From DATMMS01 sp036824145 (GTDB lineage: Bacteria > Chloroflexota > Dormibacteria > DASZGP01): a stretch of DNA of 5,215 bases. Each line of letters opens with the position of its first letter. Position 1 is the stretch's first letter. Below are positions 1 to 5,215 of the stretch, one piece after another. The stretch is taken from positions 1 through 5,215 of the forward strand of contig DAITAT010000077.1 of assembly GCA_036824145.1 (NCBI GenBank), written 5' to 3'. Both the position numbers and the translations under genes were made by a program. The notes beneath the pieces were generated by a model, which was not told where the DNA came from, ran no database searches, and was given only the letters and a program-made list of their open reading frames with translations.

Positions 1-1245
1 GCCACCAAGCGCCGCGGCCCAGAGCTGTCCCATCGCCGCGTAGCCGGCGAAGTTGGGGTGGACCGCGTCGGCGATGGCCTCGGGGTGAGCTCGGAAGTAG
101 CCGAAGAAGTCAGGCGCTGCGCCCAGGTGATCGGCGCTGCGCAGCTGGTCGATCCCCGGCAGATAGGAGGCCTCGGCCGCCTGCCGGGCCTTCTCGGCGG
201 CATAGCTGGGGCAGGCGATGTGGATCGACTCCGCGGGGGCGCCATAGAGCTTCTCCAGGTTGCCGACCAGCGATTGCAGCCGGTCCCCGTACTCGGTGGC
301 GGTTCGGTGCATCAGCGGGTCGTTGGCGCCGAGGTTTATGAGCCAGTCGCTGGGATGGGTGGCGGCCATCAACGCCGCGAAGTAGCCGCTGGTTGAGATC
401 CGCATGTAGCCATCGGAGGTGGTGCCCGACCAGCCCTCGTTGAGGACCAGGACCGGGTGGCCCCGTTGGGCCTCCAGCAGACGGGCAAGTCCGACGGTGA
501 AGGAGGGGCGGCTCGCCGGGTGCAGGGTGGCGCCGGCCTGGGGGAAGTTCCGCCCGTCGGCGGTGATCCACTCCGGATGCGAGCCGGCGATGGCCTTGGC
601 GGCGACGGTCCAGTCGGGGAAGCTGCCCAGCAGCTCCAGGTCGCCGGGCTGCCAGGGGCCCTTGCCAAGGCCTTCGGTGGTGGAATCGCCGAGGGCGGCG
701 ACGATGTCGCCCCGGGCAACGTGGGCGAGGTGGGCCTCGGCAACCGGCGGTCCTTGCAGGGCCACCTCGAGGGGAATGCCCTCCTCGGGCACGTAAAGCT
801 TTGCGGTCAGGGTGTGCTCCCCGAAGGCGAGGTTATCGAAGCGCGTCCGCCAGGGCGCGCCTGTGAGGCGGACCTCACGGGCGATCGCGTTCCCGGCGTC
901 GAGGGTGAGGTCGACCACACTCCTGTCGGCCGGGCCACTGTGGTCCAGGGCCACCTCCAGGGTGGGCGATGTCTGGATGTAGGGGACGTAGAAGGTGCCC
1001 GCCGGGCCCGGGACCGCCAGGCTCGCGGTCGCCGGCGCCGCCCCCACCGATGCCCTCGGCGAGGTGAACTCCAGGGTCGGCCGCATCGAGGCCTTGCCGA
1101 CATGGGTCACGACCGGGGTCAGGCGTTGGCGCGGGTCAGAATAGGCAGCCCCCGGCAGGGCCGCGCCCACCAGGATGGCAAGCGCGACAAACGCGCTGAC
1201 GCTAAGGCGTAGGCGCAAAAACAGGTCCGGGAGATGAAGTGGCAC
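1..1245 (-). CDS. Secreted SGNH/GDSL-type esterase or lipase with an extra N-terminal domain (C-terminus cut by the window edge)
   Basis: Reading the minus strand from a GTG at 1245 gives 415 codons open to the left edge with no stop. Residues 1-34 look like a Sec signal peptide: a basic stretch, a hydrophobic core at about 16-31, and probable cleavage after Ala34. Residues 36-180 are a non-catalytic, probably beta-rich region I cannot assign to a family. The catalytic part follows with all SGNH blocks: Gly186-Asp187-Ser188 (nucleophile Ser188), Asn269-Glu-Gly-Trp-Ser-Gly274 (block II oxyanion Gly), Gly306-Ala-Asn308-Asp309 (block III GxND), and Asp393-Ala-Val-His396 (DxxH). The enzyme should therefore be active, exported and serine-dependent. 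The substrate is unknown; SGNH enzymes deacetylate polysaccharides or cleave lipids and other esters. The catalytic His lies about 20 residues before the edge, so probably only a short tail is missing. The gene starts 75 nt after pckA on the same strand. No in-frame ATG or GTG lies between the pckA stop and this GTG. Fold confidence is high, substrate confidence low. Confidence 0.88.
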   Translation of the reverse strand, partial: MPLHLPDLFLRLRLSVSAFVALAILVGAALPGAAYSDPRQRLTPVVTHVGKASMRPTLEFTSPRASVGAAPATASLAVPGPAGTFYVPYIQTSPTLEVALDHSGPADRSVVDLTLDAGNAIAREVRLTGAPWRTRFDNLAFGEHTLTAKLYVPEEGIPLEVALQGPPVAEAHLAHVARGDIVAALGDSTTEGLGKGPWQPGDLELLGSFPDWTVAAKAIAGSHPEWITADGRNFPQAGATLHPASRPSFTVGLARLLEAQRGHPVLVLNEGWSGTTSDGYMRISTSGYFAALMAATHPSDWLINLGANDPLMHRTATEYGDRLQSLVGNLEKLYGAPAESIHIACPSYAAEKARQAAEASYLPGIDQLRSADHLGAAPDFFGYFRAHPEAIADAVHPNFAGYAAMGQLWAAALGG

Positions 1246-1253
1246 GGTGTCGA

Positions 1254-1260
1254 CCCTACC
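1254..1260 (-). promoter_or_regulatory. Weak Shine-Dalgarno-like sequence of the SGNH hydrolase gene
   Basis: The minus strand reads GGTAGGG, 8 nt before the GTG start at 1245. The match to the anti-SD is partial. It supports the GTG start together with the signal peptide that begins there, but would be weak evidence alone. Confidence 0.4.
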
Positions 1261-1320
1261 AAATCCGTATGAGAACGCCGATAGAGATGGGGGCCCGGAA
1301 GCGCTCGTCCGCTCTTGAGC

Positions 1321-2862
1321 CTAGATCGCCTGGAGGATCTCCGCGTCGAGCTTTTGGAACTTGGCCAGGAACTCCTTCCGCTCCGCCTTGAAGCGCTCGA
1401 CCAGCTGCGAGTACTCGTCCGACCGACCGGTGCGCTGGTAGAGCTCGTTCGGCCGGAGCAGCTCTTCGTCGCTGATCCCGGGGAGGCTGGTCGCCACCTC
1501 GTAGCCGAAGTCGGCGTCGGTCTGCCACTCGATCGTCCCTTCGGCGATGGCCTTGACCACTGCCGAGCTGTCGTCGATGCCGACCTTCTTGCTGCGATCG
1601 TCGGAGTCCGGTCCGCCGACGCGGCCGGTGTTGAGCAGGAAGACCTGGAACTGATGTTTCTCGAGCAGCTCATGGAAGCGGTTGCCCTGGTAGTCGTGGA
1701 GTATCGGGAAGAAGGGGTTGGTGCCGGGAACGCGGAGGAACTTGCCCGCCTCGTCGGCGCCGCCGGCGCTGGTGCCCTGGGTCTCGCCGAGCATGAAGTA
1801 CGCCGCGGCCTGGGACCGGCTCAGCCGCGCCACCGCGGGGATTATGTTCTCGTTGCGGTTGAGGATCAGGAGGATGTCGGCCTTCTTGAGGTCGCGCGCA
1901 TCGGCGCTCCAGCCGAGGTCCTCCATGGCGAAGACGGCGCGGCCGTTCTGGGTGTAGTCAGTGTTGAAGAAGTCGACCTCGCCACGCTCATCCTGGTAGA
2001 CGTTCTCGAGGTAGGCGGTGGGCCGGGTGACGGCGTGGTAGATGGTGGGCTCGAACTTCTCGTCGAGGGCGAATGTCTTGGCGAAGCAGCCATCCTCGGT
2101 GGCGTAGATCCTGCCGTCGGGCATCATCGCGACGAAGTCGTCCTGGACCGGCTTGGAGTCGTTCTGGCGGGTGAAGGTGGTGGTCGTTTTGCCGGTGCCC
2201 GAGAGCCCGACCACCAGGATCACCTTGTCGCCCGCGTCGGTGGGGACGACCTTGCAGCCCGCGTGCAGGGGCAGACCCCCGCGGTCATAGACCAGCTTGT
2301 TCCACATCCGAAGGCCGCCCTTCTTGGACTCGCCGAAGTAGTCGGAGTTGAAGACGCGGGTGATGTTCTTCTCGAGGTCGCAGGCGATCACGCGCTCGTT
2401 GGGATATCTCATCACGGCGAGGTTTGGGGTGTAGATGACGGTCAGCTCGGGCTCGAAGTCCTCGCCCGCGTCGGCGGCCTCGTAGTAGAGGATCTTCTGC
2501 ATCCCGGCGATGTTGGCGTTGTGCTGTTCGACGATCAGGCGGGTCGGGGTCTGGAAGGCGACGTCGTTGCCGATGTAGCCGTCGATGACGAGCATCTCCT
2601 TCTGGGCGATGTACTCGTCCTGCATCGCGGCCAGCCGCTCGCCCTCGTCGCGGGTGATGGTCTGACTCGGATACTCGTCAGGGTTGTCGCTAACGATGTA
2701 GGTCGAGGCCTTCGACCGGGAGTCGACCGAGCTCTGGACGTTCCAGTTGTCAAACGCCGACCTGTGGGCATTGGGCATCTCGCCGGTGAGCTTCTGCAGG
2801 TCTTCCGCTGAGGGGTTCCAGATCAGGGCCTTGGCGGCCGGGAGGTAGGACCGCACTTTCAT
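1321..2862 (-). CDS. pckA: Phosphoenolpyruvate carboxykinase, ATP type
   Basis: This 513-residue cytoplasmic enzyme catalyses oxaloacetate + ATP <-> PEP + ADP + CO2, the entry step of gluconeogenesis, which can run in reverse as anaplerosis. The P-loop Gly219-Leu-Ser-Gly-Thr-Gly-Lys225-Thr-Thr is the ATP-class form; GTP enzymes carry a different loop. By eye the family's catalytic positions align: Arg49 (oxaloacetate-binding Arg), Tyr175 and Lys180/Lys181 in the SDYFGE-KK segment, His200 and Asp242 as metal ligands, the GCFAK segment near 258-262, Glu286 in LENV, and Arg308. Length is slightly below the roughly 530-540 residues of E. coli and Thermus enzymes. Surrounding motifs diverge: KTENTR is YTQNGR here and the FSACFG stretch is not recognisable. 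The start is the ATG at 2862, which overlaps the upstream stop as ATGA and has a good SD; an in-frame ATG at 2910 would add 16 unlikely residues inside the upstream gene. The stop is TAG at 1321-1323. Family assignment is very secure; the physiological direction is not visible. Confidence 0.95.
   Translation of the reverse strand: MKVRSYLPAAKALIWNPSAEDLQKLTGEMPNAHRSAFDNWNVQSSVDSRSKASTYIVSDNPDEYPSQTITRDEGERLAAMQDEYIAQKEMLVIDGYIGNDVAFQTPTRLIVEQHNANIAGMQKILYYEAADAGEDFEPELTVIYTPNLAVMRYPNERVIACDLEKNITRVFNSDYFGESKKGGLRMWNKLVYDRGGLPLHAGCKVVPTDAGDKVILVVGLSGTGKTTTTFTRQNDSKPVQDDFVAMMPDGRIYATEDGCFAKTFALDEKFEPTIYHAVTRPTAYLENVYQDERGEVDFFNTDYTQNGRAVFAMEDLGWSADARDLKKADILLILNRNENIIPAVARLSRSQAAAYFMLGETQGTSAGGADEAGKFLRVPGTNPFFPILHDYQGNRFHELLEKHQFQVFLLNTGRVGGPDSDDRSKKVGIDDSSAVVKAIAEGTIEWQTDADFGYEVATSLPGISDEELLRPNELYQRTGRSDEYSQLVERFKAERKEFLAKFQKLDAEILQAI
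2859..2862 (-). other. ATGA stop/start overlap joining the lyase gene to pckA
   Basis: On the minus strand the pckA ATG (2862-2860) and the TGA stop of the upstream lyase gene (2861-2859) share bases as ATGA. This 4-nt overlap is a common arrangement for translational coupling within an operon. It also argues that the pckA start is here and not at the upstream in-frame ATG at 2910. Confidence 0.85.
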
Positions 2863-3815
2863 GCCGGTTCTCCCGCTGTCGCCCCGGCGAGCTTCTTGTC
2901 GAGGCCGCACATGCGGCCCTTGATGGAAAGTTGCTCCGCCATCTTACGGCTGGCCTCATCGATCATCTCGTCGCCGAACATGACGGCGCCGAGCTTGTCC
3001 TCCTCGGTGGCCTTCTTGTAGGCGGCCATGATGCCCTCGGCGTGCTCGTAGGCCTCCAGCGGTGGGGTGTAGAGCTCGTTGAGCAGGGCGACCTGATCGG
3101 GGTGCAGCGCCCACTTGCCGTCGAAGCCCATGAGGTAGGTCCGCATCGCAACCTCGCGAAGGCCCTGCTCGTCGCGGATCTGGGCGTACGGTCCGTCGAT
3201 CGCCTGCAGGCCGTAGGCCCGCGCCGCCATCAGGATGCTCATGTTGACGTGGTGCCAGATGTCGCCTGGATAGCGGTCGTCGATGGCGCCCACGGTCAGT
3301 GCCGGCATGCCGATGTTGGCGGAGAAGTCGCCCGGGCCGAAGATGATGGTCTCGGTCCGGGTCGAGGCCGCCGCGATCTCGTTGACGTGGATGAGGCCCT
3401 CGGCGGTCTCGATCTGGAGCTCCAGGCCGATGCGGTTCTTGAGCCCGAGGTTGGCCTCCATCTGGTCCAGCAGGCGGTCGACGAAGTGGACGTGGGAGAC
3501 GTTGTCGACCTTTGGGATCATGAGGCAGTCAAGGCGTTTGCCCGCGCCCTCCACGACCGAGATGATGTCGCCGTAGGAGTTGGGGTGGTCGGCGGCGTTG
3601 ACGCGGACGACGCGGACCGCCTTACCGAACTGGTACTCGTTGAGGGCGGCGACAACGTTGGCTCGAGCCGCCTCCTTGACGCCGGGGGCGACGGCGTCCT
3701 CGAGGTCGAGGAAGAACTGGTCAGCACCAAAGGCGGCGTTCTCGCCGGCCTTGCGCAACATCTTCTCCGAGCTGCCGGGGACGGCGACACAGGAGCGGCG
3801 GAGCCTGATCGTCAA
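2859..3815 (-). CDS. HpcH/HpaI aldolase/citrate lyase family CoA-ester lyase, probably malyl-CoA lyase-like
   Basis: This 318-residue soluble protein is of the CitE/malyl-CoA lyase TIM-barrel family, which cleaves or forms 3-hydroxyacyl-CoA thioesters with Mg2+. Typical reactions are malyl-CoA <-> acetyl-CoA + glyoxylate, beta-methylmalyl-CoA <-> propionyl-CoA + glyoxylate, or citramalyl-CoA cleavage. The N-terminus RRSCVAVPGSSEKML is the family's phosphate-binding start. Leu36-Asp-Leu-Glu39-Asp40 follows, then Arg71-Val-Asn (CoA/substrate Arg), Glu136 and Asp163 (in GPGDFSA) as metal ligands, and Gly233-Lys-Trp-Ala-Leu-His-Pro239. The DIWHH segment (185-189), the DGPY loop (207-210), the GKWALHP motif and a C-terminal lid of about 50 residues favour the malyl-CoA lyase branch over citrate lyase beta subunits, which are nearer 290 residues. 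No citrate lyase alpha or gamma gene is adjacent. The start is a TTG with a strong SD; an ATG 14 nt upstream is out of frame. The gene begins 35 nt after the glycosyltransferase and overlaps pckA by 4 nt. Exact substrate is uncertain. Confidence 0.9.
   Translation of the reverse strand: MTIRLRRSCVAVPGSSEKMLRKAGENAAFGADQFFLDLEDAVAPGVKEAARANVVAALNEYQFGKAVRVVRVNAADHPNSYGDIISVVEGAGKRLDCLMIPKVDNVSHVHFVDRLLDQMEANLGLKNRIGLELQIETAEGLIHVNEIAAASTRTETIIFGPGDFSANIGMPALTVGAIDDRYPGDIWHHVNMSILMAARAYGLQAIDGPYAQIRDEQGLREVAMRTYLMGFDGKWALHPDQVALLNELYTPPLEAYEHAEGIMAAYKKATEEDKLGAVMFGDEMIDEASRKMAEQLSIKGRMCGLDKKLAGATAGEPA
2870..2874 (-). promoter_or_regulatory. Shine-Dalgarno sequence of pckA
   Basis: The minus strand reads GGGAG, followed by 7 nt and the ATG at 2862. 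It lies inside the last codons of the upstream lyase gene, as expected for a coupled pair, and decides the pckA start. Confidence 0.7.
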
Positions 3816-3822
3816 AGCGCAA

Positions 3823-3827
3823 CCTCC
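3823..3827 (-). promoter_or_regulatory. Strong Shine-Dalgarno sequence deciding the TTG start of the lyase gene
   Basis: The minus strand reads GGAGG, then 7 nt, then TTG at 3815. Spacing and match are near ideal. This supports the rare TTG initiator, which also places the conserved RRS...VPG N-terminus at the usual distance from the first residue. It lies in the 35-nt gap after the glycosyltransferase stop. Confidence 0.75.
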
Positions 3828-3850
3828 ATGCCCGGCTCGAGCAGCCCAGG

Positions 3851-5215
3851 CTATCGGGATGGCCCGCGCATTTCATCGCGAGGCCCGAAGACGGAAGCGA
3901 GTTTACCCGAGGATCGGGGACTCAGCGTCCAGACCTGCAGCCCACCACCACCGTCGTAGACCAGACGAAATCGCTGCCTGACCCAGTCCTGGAACCCGGC
4001 CAGCGTTGTCAGCCGTCCGGTCGAGAAGACAATGGCTCTGGCACCGCTGGCCTCCGTGGCGGCCTCGACCTGGGCGGGGGAGAGCTCGCCGGCGCTGATT
4101 CGAGCGAGGGAGACGTCGACCAGGATCGGCGCTGTCGGGTGGCCGGTCCACGCCGCCGCGAAGAGCTGGTCGGTGACGACGTAAACGCCCGGTTCGACAT
4201 AGCGGTTGATGGCGGTGATCGCGGGCTGCGCGGTCGGGTCCTCAGGTGGCAGGGGTGAGCTCGCTGCGACCAGGCCGAGCCCGACGGCGAGGACGACGCC
4301 CGATCCAACCACGACCCTGGCCGGCGTGGACGTCTCGCCCGGGTGCCGGCTGGAGAATGCCCCGATGACCAGCCCTGGCGCCGCTCCGGCGAGCAGGCAA
4401 AGCGGCGGCACCAGCACCACCAGGTGATGGATGAACAGCGGCCCTTGAGCCAGGTCGACGGCTAGCGCCGCCGCCAGCCACGCCACCAGCATCCCCACCC
4501 AACCGACGCGGCGGGCGGCGCCGGCCAGGCACCCCACCAGGGCGACGAGCGCCGGCACCACCTGCGGGTAGGAGTCGATGATCCGCTGGACCTTCTGGCC
4601 CAGGCTCTGGGGTTCGGAGGTACGGGTGGTGACGTGCAGGCCAACCGCCTGGCCATAGAACGCGCTGAGCTGGTCGGCGTACGGCGCCATCACCAGGACC
4701 ACGGCGCCCAACGCCCCGGCGCCGGTGGCGCCCAGCCGCCGCCAGCGACCTCCCTCCGCGGAAAAAGCCAACCACGCGACCGGCACCAGGAAAACCACCC
4801 CCAGCAGCTTGGTCATGATGCTCAGGCCGAGGATGACTCCGGCCAGGACCCAAACTCCGGTGCCGGAGCGGCGACGCGCGGCCTCGGCCGCCACTGCCAC
4901 CGCGATCAGACCAACGATCACGGATGGCATGTCGGCCTGGAGGCGGTCGGAGAGCGCCAGGTACAGCGGGTCGAAGGCAACCAGCGCCATCGCCAGCAGG
5001 CCCGTCCAGGTGCCGGCCAGGTCCCGGCCGATCAGGAAGACCGCAACCAATGCCACCAGCGACCCGACCATCACCGGCAGGCGCCCGGCGACGATGCCGC
5101 CGCCGAGCAGGTTGTAGATCGGGGAGAGACCGCCCAGGAAGGCCGGTGGCTGGGAGCTGAAGACCTCCGCGAAGAGGCGGTGCCCGTGGCGCATCGACTC
5201 CAGCGACTGCCAGTA
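3851..5215 (-). CDS. Membrane glycosyltransferase, GT39/ArnT-PMT type (N-terminus beyond the window edge)
   Basis: The frame is open to the right edge and gives 454 visible residues ending at TAG 3851-3853. An internal ATG at 5194 is not the start, because family-like sequence (YWQSLES) continues upstream of it. This is a polytopic GT-C glycosyltransferase, a family that moves sugars from polyprenyl-phosphate donors to lipid or protein acceptors on the outer face of the membrane. Visible features are the first-loop remnant RLFAEVFSSQPPAF (13-26), about nine or ten hydrophobic segments between residues 47 and 317, SDRLQADMP (89-97) resembling a conserved acidic-Pro element of the family, and FIHHLVVLVPP (261-271), a motif I associate with bacterial members. 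Residues about 318-454 form a soluble C-terminal domain, probably extracytoplasmic. The catalytic first-loop acidic residue would lie in the missing N-terminal part. Acceptor and sugar cannot be told. It is 35 nt upstream of the lyase gene on the same strand. Confidence 0.85.
   Translation of the reverse strand, partial: YWQSLESMRHGHRLFAEVFSSQPPAFLGGLSPIYNLLGGGIVAGRLPVMVGSLVALVAVFLIGRDLAGTWTGLLAMALVAFDPLYLALSDRLQADMPSVIVGLIAVAVAAEAARRRSGTGVWVLAGVILGLSIMTKLLGVVFLVPVAWLAFSAEGGRWRRLGATGAGALGAVVLVMAPYADQLSAFYGQAVGLHVTTRTSEPQSLGQKVQRIIDSYPQVVPALVALVGCLAGAARRVGWVGMLVAWLAAALAVDLAQGPLFIHHLVVLVPPLCLLAGAAPGLVIGAFSSRHPGETSTPARVVVGSGVVLAVGLGLVAASSPLPPEDPTAQPAITAINRYVEPGVYVVTDQLFAAAWTGHPTAPILVDVSLARISAGELSPAQVEAATEASGARAIVFSTGRLTTLAGFQDWVRQRFRLVYDGGGGLQVWTLSPRSSGKLASVFGPRDEMRGPSR

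Noticed and set aside
457..1212. 251-codon open frame on the plus strand
   Set aside because: It is antisense to the SGNH hydrolase, whose signal peptide and all four catalytic blocks lie on the minus strand. The product is repetitive Gly/Arg-rich sequence.
1261..1320. Possible terminator between pckA and the SGNH hydrolase gene
   Set aside because: A weak imperfect stem (AAGAGC/GCGCTT, one mismatch, 6-nt loop) and a short GCTC/GAGC repeat follow the pckA stop, but there is no T-tract and the stems are too short to call.
1246..1320. Promoter in the 75-nt gap before the SGNH hydrolase gene
   Set aside because: Some AT-richer bases occur, but no spaced -35/-10 pair stands out; a separate promoter can be neither shown nor excluded.
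1315..2811. 498-codon open frame on the plus strand antisense to pckA
   Set aside because: The opposite strand encodes a full PEPCK with intact catalytic motifs. The antisense product is Val/Gly/Asp/Leu-rich low-complexity sequence typical of the mirror frame of a high-G+C gene, with no recognisable domain.
2863..2910. Longer pckA starting at the in-frame ATG at 2910
   Set aside because: The extra 16 residues are Arg/Gly-rich and lie wholly within the lyase coding sequence. The ATGA overlap and SD favour the start at 2862.
2931..3959. 342-codon open frame on the plus strand antisense to the lyase gene
   Set aside because: It is the mirror frame of a clear CitE/Mcl-family gene, has a skewed composition, and crosses the intergenic junction into the glycosyltransferase. 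No family features.
3851..5194. Complete glycosyltransferase starting at the ATG at 5194
   Set aside because: The frame stays open upstream to the edge with family-like residues, and the first transmembrane segment and first-loop acidic motif expected in GT39 proteins would be missing.

Overview
The window is a G+C-rich (roughly two-thirds by eye), densely coding stretch of a bacterial chromosome. All four genes lie on the minus strand, so they read from the right edge to the left. In transcription order they are: (1) the C-terminal 454 residues of a multi-pass membrane glycosyltransferase of the GT39/ArnT-PMT type, whose start lies beyond the right edge; (2) a CitE/HpcH-fold CoA-ester lyase that most resembles malyl-CoA lyase; (3) an ATP-type phosphoenolpyruvate carboxykinase (pckA); (4) a secreted SGNH/GDSL-type esterase or lipase whose last few residues run off the left edge.

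Spacing is tight. Gene 1 to gene 2 is 35 nt, genes 2 and 3 overlap by 4 nt (ATGA), and gene 3 to gene 4 is 75 nt. The lyase-pckA pair is almost certainly co-transcribed and probably translationally coupled. Whether the two flanking cell-surface genes share the transcript is plausible but unproven. I see no convincing promoter, rho-independent terminator, RNA gene, repeat, mobile element or CRISPR array, and no gap above 75 nt.

Functionally the two central genes fit together. A malyl-CoA-type lyase interconverts a C4 (or C5) acyl-CoA with glyoxylate plus acetyl-CoA (or propionyl-CoA), and PEPCK interconverts oxaloacetate and PEP. Together they sit where C2/glyoxylate assimilation meets gluconeogenesis or anaplerosis. 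The outer genes encode an envelope sugar transferase and an exported esterase with an extra N-terminal domain, and have no obvious metabolic link to the central pair.

The organism cannot be named. High G+C, GTG and TTG starts, and an ATP-type rather than GTP-type PEPCK fit Chloroflexota, Dormibacterota-like soil lineages or some actinobacteria; this is a low-confidence inference. I found no evidence for a dramatic undescribed system. The points most worth a second look are the coupled lyase-pckA pair and the divergence of this PEPCK around otherwise conserved catalytic residues.
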